Below are positions 1 to 5,361 of a DNA stretch of 10,767 nucleotides, piece by piece. The position numbers were made by a program, and so were the translations under genes. A model generated the notes under the pieces. The model was not told the origin of the DNA. It did no database searches and was given only the letters and a program-made list of their open reading frames with translations. Location: assembly GCA_002937555.1 (NCBI GenBank), contig PTKB01000067.1:1-10767 (forward strand), read 5' to 3'. Source of the stretch: Alphaproteobacteria bacterium MarineAlpha10_Bin2. Lineage in GTDB: Bacteria > Pseudomonadota > Alphaproteobacteria > UBA828. The stretch's first letter is position 1. Each line of letters begins with the position of its first letter.

Positions 1-124
1 GATGGCCGAGGTGGCGATCCACAATGTGCGTGAGAACTTCACCCTCGACAAAATGTGCCAAAGCACACTTTCGGTTTATGAGGAAGTTTTGGCCGGCGGG
101 CCGCAGGCCTCGGGCGGCCGGTGA
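1..124 (+). CDS. Glycosyltransferase, group 1 (GT4-like), C-terminal fragment
   Basis: Only the last 40 codons lie in the window; the reading frame starts at base 2 and ends at TGA 122-124. The visible peptide runs HNVRENFTLDKMCQSTLSVY and then EEVLAGG. This form (a short helix, then 'F(T/S)L(D/E)KM...TL.VYEEVL') is typical of the C-terminal tail of family 1/GT4 glycosyltransferases, in which a final helix packs back on the N-terminal Rossmann domain. Such enzymes transfer a sugar from a nucleotide-sugar donor to lipopolysaccharide or another glycan on the cytoplasmic face of the inner membrane. The stop overlaps the GTG start of the next gene (GTGA, 121-124), so the two are probably translationally coupled, and a heptosyltransferase-like partner supports an LPS-core role. 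Donor and acceptor cannot be read from this fragment, and the family call rests on the tail alone. Confidence 0.6.
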   Translation, partial: MAEVAIHNVRENFTLDKMCQSTLSVYEEVLAGGPQASGGR

Positions 125-1059
125 GCAGCGGCGGCGGCGAAATTCTCGTCATCAAGCATGGCGCGCTCGGCGATTTCATGCTGTCGATGGGGCCGTTCGC
201 CGCCATTCGCGCGCACCACGAACGCGCGAGGATCACCCTTCTCACCACCCGGCCATTCGAGGAGACGGCCCGCCGCTCCGGATATTTCGACCGCATCTGG
301 TGCGATTCACGGGCTTCGGCGTGGAACGTCGCGGCCTGGCTCGGTCTTTGCTGGCGTTTGCGCAGCGCCGGATTTAGCCGCGTCTACGATCTGCAAACCT
401 CGCGCCGCTCGAGCGCCTATTACCGCTATTTCGCGCAGCCCCGCCCGGAATGGTCCGGCATTGCACGCGGCTGTTCGCACCCGCACGCCAATCCCAAACG
501 CGACGCTATGCACACCGTGGCGCGCCAGCGCGAACAGCTCGCCATCGCCGGCATCGATGGCGTCCAGGAAGCGGATTTGTCCTGGCTCGACGGCGATATC
601 TCCGCACTCGCACCTGAGGCGCCTTACATCTTGCTCATCCCCGGCGGCTCGGCGCATCGCCCCGAAAAGCGCTGGCCGGCTCGTTCTTATGGCGAGCTGG
701 CGTCGCTCTTGGCCGAGGCCGGATATGTGCCGCTTCTCCTCGGCGCCGCGGCGGAGAACGCCATTCTGGCGGAAATCAACGCCCTTTGCCCGGCAGCGCG
801 CAATCTTTGCGGGCGCACCGATTTCGGCCAGATCGCCGCACTTGCGCGCGGCGCAGCGGCGGCGGTGGGCAACGATACCGGGCCCATGCATATCATTGCC
901 GCCTTGGGGTGCGCCGCCACGGTGCTGTTTTCCGGCGCCTCCGACCCGGCCCTGACCGCGCCCAACGGGCCCGCCGTCCGCCTGTTGCAGCGCCCGCGCC
1001 TGGCCGACCTGGCGGTCGCGGACGTGCGTGCTTCGTTAACCAATATTGTGCGAGGCTAG
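121..1059 (+). CDS. Glycosyltransferase family 9 protein (ADP-heptose:LPS heptosyltransferase-like)
   Basis: A 312-residue protein with the two-Rossmann GT-B layout of GT9 heptosyltransferases. The N-terminal domain opens with ILVIKHGALGDFML (about residues 8-21), the family's first strand and glycine loop. The C-terminal domain carries PGGS...EKRWP (about 174-186) and GNDTGPMHI (250-258), the conserved donor-binding loop. The family moves heptose from ADP-heptose onto the LPS inner core in the cytoplasm; here the exact sugar and acceptor are inferred only. There is no signal peptide or membrane segment. The GTG start at 121 is chosen because the next in-frame start (ATG 178, residue 20) would delete the first strand, and because it overlaps the upstream stop by 4 bp. 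I see no good Shine-Dalgarno sequence, consistent with coupling to the upstream glycosyltransferase. Length is near the usual 310-350. It could be any GT9 member (WaaF, WaaC or WaaQ-like), so no symbol is given. Confidence 0.88.
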   Translation: MSSGGGEILVIKHGALGDFMLSMGPFAAIRAHHERARITLLTTRPFEETARRSGYFDRIWCDSRASAWNVAAWLGLCWRLRSAGFSRVYDLQTSRRSSAYYRYFAQPRPEWSGIARGCSHPHANPKRDAMHTVARQREQLAIAGIDGVQEADLSWLDGDISALAPEAPYILLIPGGSAHRPEKRWPARSYGELASLLAEAGYVPLLLGAAAENAILAEINALCPAARNLCGRTDFGQIAALARGAAAAVGNDTGPMHIIAALGCAATVLFSGASDPALTAPNGPAVRLLQRPRLADLAVADVRASLTNIVRG

Positions 1060-1065
1060 CACCGC

Positions 1066-1093
1066 TTGACAGCCTTCGCGCGCCTAGTAGAGT
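1066..1093 (+). promoter_or_regulatory. Predicted sigma70-type promoter for thrS
   Basis: TTGACA (1066-1071, preceded by C, giving the alphaproteobacterial CTTGAC form) is followed after 16 bp by TAGAGT (1088-1093), 4 of 6 matches to TATAAT. The site starts 7 bp after the GT9 stop and would start RNA near 1100, leaving a leader of only about 34 nt before thrS. It separates the glycan genes from the translation genes. The short leader leaves no room for a T-box or attenuator. This is a by-eye prediction. Confidence 0.6.
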
Positions 1094-1133
1094 GCCGCCA
1101 CTTTTACTGCGGCGCTGGGAAAAAAAGAGGTCC

Positions 1134-3053
1134 ATGCCCGACATAACATTGCCAGACGGCTCGACGCGTTCCTTCGACAATCCGGTCAGCGGGTTGGAGA
1201 TTGCTGCCAGTATCGGTCCGGGCCTGGCCAAGGCGGCGCTTGTGATCTCCGTCGATGGCGAATTGTGGGATCTCTCGCGCCCGATCGAAACGGACGCGGC
1301 GATCAGTATCGTCACCGCCAAGGATGATGCCGGGCTCGAGGTCTTGCGCCACGATACCGCGCATCTGATGGCCGAGGCGGTCAAAGAGCTCTATCCCGAT
1401 ACCCAAGTGACTATCGGCCCGGCCATCGAAAACGGTTTTTACTACGATTTCGCCCGCACCGAGCCGTTCACGCCAGACGATCTCGTGGCGATCGAGGCGC
1501 GCATGGCCGAAATCGTCAAACGCGACGAGGAAATTACCCGCGAGGTGTGGCCGCGCGAGAAGGCTGTCGAATTCTTCAAGCAGGCCGGCGAGCACTACAA
1601 GGCCGAGATCATTGCCGGCATTCCCGGCGATGAAGACATCACCCTCTACCGCCAGGGCGATTTCATCGATCTTTGCCGCGGGCCCCATCTGCCCTCCACT
1701 GGGCGCATCGGCGCCTTCAAGCTGACCAAGATCGCCGGCGCCTATTGGCGCGGCAATTCCGACAACGAAATGCTGCAGCGCATTTACGGCACCGCCTGGG
1801 CGACGGAGAAGGACCTCAAGGCCTATCTCCATCGCTTGGAAGAAGCCGAAAAGCGCGATCACCGGCGCCTCGGGCGCGAGATGAATCTGTTTCATCTGCA
1901 GCAGGAAGCCATGGGCATGGTGTTTTGGCATCCGCACGGCTGGCGGCTTTACCGCACCGTGCAAACCTATATGCGCCAGCGCCTCGACGCCGCCGGTTAC
2001 GTCGAAGTGAAGACGCCGGAACTAATCGACCGCAGTCTCTGGGAAGCCTCCGGCCATTGGGAGAAATTCCGCGAGCACATGTTCACCACCGAGGCGGAAG
2101 AGCGCGTGTTGGCGCTGAAGCCGATGAACTGCCCTGGCCATGTGCAGATCTTCCGTCAGGGCATCAAGAGCTACCGCGATCTGCCGCTGCGTATGGCCGA
2201 GTTCGGCGCCTGCCACCGCTATGAGCCGTCAGGCGCGCTGCACGGGTTGATGCGGGTGCGCGGCTTCGTCCAGGACGATGCCCATATTTTCTGCACCGAC
2301 GATCAGATCACGCCGGAGACGGAAGATTTTTGCGATCTCCTGATGTCGATCTACCGCGATTTCGGCTTCGAGCAAGTGCGCGTTAACTTCGCCGACCGGC
2401 CCGCTGTCCGCGTGGGCGCCGACGACGTCTGGGACCGCGCCGAAGAGGCGCTGTTGGAGGCGGTCAAGGGCACCGGCCTCGAAGTGCAGCACACTCCCGG
2501 CGAAGGCGCGTTCTACGGACCCAAGCTCGAATTCGTGCTGCGTGACGCTATCGGGCGCGATTGGCAGTGCGGCACGCTGCAGGTCGATTTCGTCCTCCCC
2601 GAGCGGCTCGATGCGACCTATGTCGGCGAGGACGGCGAGCGCCACCGCCCGGTCATGCTGCACCGCGCCATCCTCGGCTCGCTCGAACGCTTCCTCGGCA
2701 TTCTGATCGAGCATTATGCCGGGCGCTTCCCGCTGTGGCTGGCGCCGCGCCAGGTGGTGGTGGCGACGATCACCGCCGATAGCGATGGCTATGCCGGCGA
2801 AGTTCTGGCGCGCCTTCGCGCGGCCGGACTGAATGCCGAGGCGGATTTGCGCAACGAAAAGATCGGTTACAAAGTGCGCGAGCACTCGGTCGCCAAGGTG
2901 CCCGCCATTCTCGCCGTCGGCGCGCGCGAGGCCGAGGGTGAAACCGTCGCCATGCGCCGGCTCGGCGTCAAGGAACAAGAAATACTTGCGCTCGATGAGG
3001 CCGTGGATAGACTTCAAAAAGAGGCGGCAGGACCTCTGGCGCGGACAACTTAG
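1134..3053 (+). CDS. thrS: Threonyl-tRNA synthetase
   Basis: A class II aminoacyl-tRNA synthetase of 639 residues (E. coli has 642) that charges tRNA-Thr with threonine in the cytosol. Domains in order: an N-terminal TGS domain (about 1-62, MPDITLPDGS onward); the editing domain that clears mischarged serine, with HDTAH (73-77) and CRGPH (181-185); the catalytic core (about 245-535); and the anticodon-binding domain (about 538-635). The three zinc ligands of the active site are visible as C333 (in MNCPGH), H384 (in DDAHIFC) and H510 (in MLHRA). All key residues are present. The ATG at 1134 is chosen because the TGS domain starts there; the frame stays open upstream to about 786 only as a shadow of the GT9 gene. 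An AGAGG at 1126-1130 is a short-spaced ribosome site. It has its own predicted promoter and precedes infC by 77 nt, as in the classic thrS-infC order. Confidence 0.97.
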   Translation: MPDITLPDGSTRSFDNPVSGLEIAASIGPGLAKAALVISVDGELWDLSRPIETDAAISIVTAKDDAGLEVLRHDTAHLMAEAVKELYPDTQVTIGPAIENGFYYDFARTEPFTPDDLVAIEARMAEIVKRDEEITREVWPREKAVEFFKQAGEHYKAEIIAGIPGDEDITLYRQGDFIDLCRGPHLPSTGRIGAFKLTKIAGAYWRGNSDNEMLQRIYGTAWATEKDLKAYLHRLEEAEKRDHRRLGREMNLFHLQQEAMGMVFWHPHGWRLYRTVQTYMRQRLDAAGYVEVKTPELIDRSLWEASGHWEKFREHMFTTEAEERVLALKPMNCPGHVQIFRQGIKSYRDLPLRMAEFGACHRYEPSGALHGLMRVRGFVQDDAHIFCTDDQITPETEDFCDLLMSIYRDFGFEQVRVNFADRPAVRVGADDVWDRAEEALLEAVKGTGLEVQHTPGEGAFYGPKLEFVLRDAIGRDWQCGTLQVDFVLPERLDATYVGEDGERHRPVMLHRAILGSLERFLGILIEHYAGRFPLWLAPRQVVVATITADSDGYAGEVLARLRAAGLNAEADLRNEKIGYKVREHSVAKVPAILAVGAREAEGETVAMRRLGVKEQEILALDEAVDRLQKEAAGPLARTT

Positions 3054-3116
3054 TTGGTTATTTGGGCTACCGGGCCGGAGGACTTTGTTCTGCGGCCTCA
3101 TATGTTTGAAAAATTG

Positions 3117-3121
3117 GGAGG
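3117..3121 (+). promoter_or_regulatory. Strong ribosome-binding site that fixes the infC start
   Basis: GGAGG within GGGAGGTG (3116-3123) is the best Shine-Dalgarno match around this gene. It lies 9 nt before ATC at 3131, an ideal distance, but 27 nt before the TTG at 3149, too far to serve it. It is the main sequence argument for initiation of infC at AUC. Confidence 0.7.
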
Positions 3122-3130
3122 TGAACAAGC

Positions 3131-3667
3131 ATCGTAAGACATACCAGTTTGGTTCCGCCAAAGCGCGAAGGACCGCGCGTGAACGAACTTATCGCCGTAG
3201 ACAGCGTCCGTCTCATAGACGGCGCGGGCGAACAAGTTGGCGTCGTTGACATCGAACGGGCGCTGGAAATGGCCGCAGAGAGCGGCTTCGACCTGGTCGA
3301 AATATCTCCCGGCGCCGAGCCGCCCGTCTGCAAACTGATGGATTACGGCAAATTCAAATACGAAGCCCAGAAAAAAGCGGCGGTGGCGCGCAAGAAGCAA
3401 AAGACCATCGACGTCAAAGAAGTTAAATTCCGCCCCGGTATCAGTAGCGCCGATTACGAAGTGAAACTGCGCAACATTCGGCGTTTCCTCGGCGAGGGCG
3501 ACAAAGTCAAAGTCACCTTGCGCTTCCGCGGCCGCGAAATGGTGCATCAGGATCTCGGCATGAAGGTGTTGATGCGGGTGCGCGACGATCTCGAAGAAAT
3601 CAGCAAAGTCGAGCAATTGCCGAAAATGGAAGGCCGGCAAATGACCATGGTGGTGACCCAAAGATAG
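3131..3667 (+). CDS. infC: Translation initiation factor IF-3, probable AUC start
   Basis: IF3 binds the 30S subunit, keeps it apart from 50S and checks start-codon and initiator-tRNA pairing. From the proposed ATC start the protein has 178 residues, normal for the family. The N-terminal domain (about 15-85) includes GPRVNELI, DLVEISP, PPVCKLMDYGKFKYEAQ; a basic linker (about 81-92, KKAAVARKKQK) leads to the C-terminal domain (about 92-178: KEVKFRPGI, EGDKVKVTLRFRGREM, LPKMEGRQMTMVV). No ATG or GTG precedes the conserved GPRVN in this frame. The choices are ATC 3131, TTG 3149 or an internal GTG at 3179 that would cut into the domain. ATC gives 14 residues before PRxN, as I recall for alphaproteobacterial IF3, and has a well-spaced ribosome site. 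Non-AUG infC starts (AUU in E. coli) underlie IF3 autoregulation, so similar control is likely here. If TTG is used the protein is 172 residues. Confidence 0.95.
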   Translation: MVRHTSLVPPKREGPRVNELIAVDSVRLIDGAGEQVGVVDIERALEMAAESGFDLVEISPGAEPPVCKLMDYGKFKYEAQKKAAVARKKQKTIDVKEVKFRPGISSADYEVKLRNIRRFLGEGDKVKVTLRFRGREMVHQDLGMKVLMRVRDDLEEISKVEQLPKMEGRQMTMVVTQR

Positions 3668-3700
3668 CCGCCCGGCGGTGCAGCCCTCGCATTATTCGCC

Positions 3701-4570
3701 ATGAGCCTCTCCCAGCCCGGCATCCTCGCGCCGCTTCCGCCCCATTCCCGCTATCTGGAATTCAATTTGGCGCCCGATGCGGATCCGCTGCCGGTTCTCA
3801 GTGGCCTCGCGTCGCGCGCCATCGATGCGGACGCGGTCATCGGCCTCAGCCCCGGCCTCGTGCGCGAGATCGACGAAATTCGCCCGTTTCCCGCGTTAAG
3901 CGGCCCGGACTGTGAAGTGCCTTCGACACAAGCCGATCTCTGGCTGTGGCAGCGCGGCGATGATCGTGGCCGTATTTTCCACCAGGCGCGCGCCTTCGCG
4001 CTCGACGCTGCACCGGCGTTTCAATGCAACCGTTCGGTCGACGGATTCGTCCATGACGGCGGGCGCGATCTCACCGGCTACGAAGACGGCACCGAAAACC
4101 CCGAAGGCGATGCCGCTATCGCGGCAGCCATCCTTAGCGGCACCGGCGCCGGGCGCGACGGCTCCAGTTTCGTCGCCGTGCAGCAATGGCGCCATGATTT
4201 TGACAAATTCGAAGGTTTCGCTGAAAGCGAACAGGACGACATCATCGGCCGCCGCCGGCGCGACAATGTCGAGTTCGATGACGCTCCGGCTTCGACCCAT
4301 GTCAAACGGACGGCGCAGGAAAGCTTTACGCCCGAGGCTTTTGTCGTACGCCGCTCGATGCCGTGGGCGGACCGCGAGAGCGCCGGGCTGATGTTCGTCG
4401 CGTTCGGCAACTCGTTCGATGCTTTCGAAGCGCAGTTGCGCCGCATGGCGGGCGAGGAAGATCAAATCACGGATGCGCTTTTCCGTTTCACCCGCCCCGT
4501 TTCCGGCAGCTATTTCTGGTGTCCGCCGGTGGCGGCCGGAAAGTTGGACCTAAGCGCGCTCGGCCTTTGA
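3701..4570 (+). CDS. Dyp-type (dye-decolourising) haem peroxidase, YfeX/B-type-like
   Basis: A 289-residue protein with the hallmarks of DyP peroxidases, which bind haem b and use hydrogen peroxide to oxidise phenolic or dye-like substrates; the physiological substrate is usually unknown. Visible motifs: QPGILAP at the N terminus; the distal GYEDG (126-130, D129) followed by TENP; the probable proximal haem ligand H200 in STHVKRTA; a distal arginine (R217 or R218) in VVRRSMPWA; and the C-terminal FRFTRPVSGSYFWCPP (261-276). No signal peptide is present, so a cytosolic B-type enzyme is likely. The tail (GKLDLSALGL) does not look like the usual encapsulin-targeting extension, and no encapsulin gene lies in the window. 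The ATG at 3701 fits the family N terminus, yet there is no evident Shine-Dalgarno sequence and infC ends only 33 nt upstream. It may be co-transcribed with thrS-infC. Its place between infC and rpmI is unusual. Confidence 0.9.
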   Translation: MSLSQPGILAPLPPHSRYLEFNLAPDADPLPVLSGLASRAIDADAVIGLSPGLVREIDEIRPFPALSGPDCEVPSTQADLWLWQRGDDRGRIFHQARAFALDAAPAFQCNRSVDGFVHDGGRDLTGYEDGTENPEGDAAIAAAILSGTGAGRDGSSFVAVQQWRHDFDKFEGFAESEQDDIIGRRRRDNVEFDDAPASTHVKRTAQESFTPEAFVVRRSMPWADRESAGLMFVAFGNSFDAFEAQLRRMAGEEDQITDALFRFTRPVSGSYFWCPPVAAGKLDLSALGL

Positions 4571-4589
4571 GCTCGCCCCGTTCCGCCGC

Positions 4590-4618
4590 TTGCAATTTGG
4601 CGCCACTCTGGCTACAAA
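4590..4618 (+). promoter_or_regulatory. Predicted promoter for rpmI-rplT-pheS-pheT
   Basis: TTGCAA (4590-4595, in the context CTTGCAA) is separated by 17 bp from TACAAA (4613-4618). Each hexamer matches the sigma70 consensus at 4 of 6 positions and the spacing is ideal. It begins 20 bp after the peroxidase stop and would start RNA near 4625, giving a 5' leader of about 118 nt before rpmI. It makes the ribosomal protein/pheST genes a transcription unit independent of infC and the peroxidase. This is a by-eye prediction. Confidence 0.55.
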
Positions 4619-4682
4619 CTGCCCCCCTGAGAGGCGGCGCGGCTCATGGCATGCCCAACCGCCCGGATTAACCGCCCGAGAC

Positions 4683-4710
4683 GGCCATCTCCGATACTTC
4701 GGAGCGGGCC
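4683..4710 (+). promoter_or_regulatory. Hairpin in the rpmI leader
   Basis: CTCCGA (4689-4694), loop TACT, and TCGGAG (4699-4704) form a perfect 6-bp stem. GGCC at 4683-4686 can pair with GGCC at 4707-4710 to extend it beyond a 2x2 internal loop. No U-tract follows, so it is not an ordinary intrinsic terminator. The 3' arm contains GGAG, 13 nt before the ATG of a small open frame (4718-4750). Just upstream, AACCGCCCG occurs twice (4657-4665 and 4670-4678), and either copy could pair with GGCGG at 4633-4637. A role as a ribosomal-protein (L20-type) autoregulatory leader is possible but is inference only. Confidence 0.4.
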
Positions 4711-4742
4711 AGCCTCAATGAAAAAGAGAGAAAGACATCGAA

Positions 4743-4940
4743 ATGCCTAAGCTTAAGACGAAAAGCAGCACCAAGGGGCGCTTTACGGCGACCGGCAGCG
4801 GCAAATTGCGCCGCGGCCATGCCAAGCACCGCCATGGGCTATCGAAACAGGCCAAGAAAGTGCGCCGCAGCCACCGCGGCATCAGCCTGATGGACAAAAC
4901 CAACGTACCGGCGGTAAAGCGCTGGATGCCTTACATTTAA
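4743..4940 (+). CDS. rpmI: 50S ribosomal protein L35
   Basis: A 65-residue, very basic protein (MPKLKTKSSTKGRFTATGSG at the start, then a KLRRGHAKHRHGLSKQ-type core, ending KRWMPYI). Length and the MPKLKTKS opening are diagnostic of L35, a small protein of the large ribosomal subunit. It starts at ATG 4743 after a weak, purine-rich upstream stretch (AAAAAGAGAGAAAG) and no strong Shine-Dalgarno sequence, unlike rplT behind it. Its TAA stop overlaps the ribosome site of rplT and the gap is 12 nt, so the two are surely one operon. The preceding leader may hold the control element for the unit. Confidence 0.96.
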   Translation: MPKLKTKSSTKGRFTATGSGKLRRGHAKHRHGLSKQAKKVRRSHRGISLMDKTNVPAVKRWMPYI

Positions 4941-4952
4941 GGAGATCCGGCC

Positions 4953-5315
4953 ATGGCAAGAGTCAAAAGGGGCGTCACCGCCCATGCCCGCCACAAAAAA
5001 GTTCTGGCCCGCGCCAGCGGCTATCGCGGACGGGGGCATTCGAATTTTCGCGTCGCCATCGAGCGCGTCGAAAAGGGCCTGCAATATGCCTATCGCGACC
5101 GGCGCACGCGCAAGCGCGATTTCCGGGCGCTGTGGATTCAGCGTATCAACGCCGCCGTCCGTGCCCATGACTTGACCTATTCCAAATTCGTGCATGGCCT
5201 GTCTGAGGCCGGTATCGCCATCGACCGCAAGGTCCTGGCCGATCTTGCGGTGCGCGAGCCCGAGGCCTTCAAGGCCCTGGTGGAACAGGCGCGCGCCGGC
5301 CTGGCGAAAGACTGA
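4953..5315 (+). CDS. rplT: 50S ribosomal protein L20
   Basis: A 120-residue L20 protein, which binds 23S rRNA early in 50S assembly and in several bacteria represses its own operon. MARVKRGVTAHARHKKVL opens the basic N-terminal arm, and LQYAYRDRRTRKRDFRALW (about 43-61) then IQRINAA mark the rRNA-binding core. The C-terminal globular domain follows (FVHGLSEAGIAIDRKVLADL). The segment GYRGRGHSNFRVA replaces the more basic GRRKN seen in many L20 proteins. A strong TAAGGAG (4938-4944) 8 nt before the ATG overlaps the rpmI stop. The TGA stop (5313-5315) lies inside the first unit of a 22-bp tandem duplication that runs into the pheS ribosome-binding site. Confidence 0.97.
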   Translation: MARVKRGVTAHARHKKVLARASGYRGRGHSNFRVAIERVEKGLQYAYRDRRTRKRDFRALWIQRINAAVRAHDLTYSKFVHGLSEAGIAIDRKVLADLAVREPEAFKALVEQARAGLAKD

Positions 5316-5353
5316 CGCCGGCCCCGCAAGGGACTGACGCCGGCCCCGCGAGG
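5310..5353 (+). repeat. 22-bp perfect-register tandem duplication at the rplT-pheS junction
   Basis: Two adjoining 22-bp units, 5310-5331 and 5332-5353, differ at one position only (A5328 versus G5350). Each begins GACTGACGCCGG and ends with a purine run, CAAGG in the first unit and CGAGG in the second. The first unit holds the last codon and stop of rplT. The second supplies GAGG (5350-5353), the probable ribosome site of pheS, 8 nt before its TTG. The palindrome GCCGGC in each unit (5317-5322, 5339-5344) recurs another 22 bp upstream (5295-5300), so alternative 6-bp stems with 16-nt loops are possible. Confidence 0.9.
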
Positions 5354-5361
5354 ACAAAGCC

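Noticed and set aside
786..1133. Upstream extension of the thrS reading frame by 116 codons
   Set aside because: It overlaps the GT9 gene in another frame and adds no ThrRS-like sequence; the TGS domain starts at ATG 1134, which has its own ribosome site and promoter.
3073..3099. Stem-loop GGCCG/CGGCC (3073-3077 with 3093-3097) before infC as an attenuator
   Set aside because: Only 5 bp with a loop of about 15 nt, no T-run, and equally good competing pairings; expected by chance in GC-rich DNA.
3668..3678. CCGC-CCG-GCGG inverted repeat after infC as a terminator
   Set aside because: The stem is 4 bp with a 3-nt loop and no T-run follows.
4540..4570. C-terminal tail of the peroxidase as an encapsulin-targeting peptide
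   Set aside because: GKLDLSALGL continues directly from the folded core without the flexible linker and typical targeting motif, and no encapsulin gene is in the window.
4651..4671. Six-codon frame MPNRPD in the rpmI leader as a phenylalanine-sensing leader peptide
   Set aside because: It has no Phe codons and no adjoining terminator/antiterminator pair, unlike E. coli pheM.
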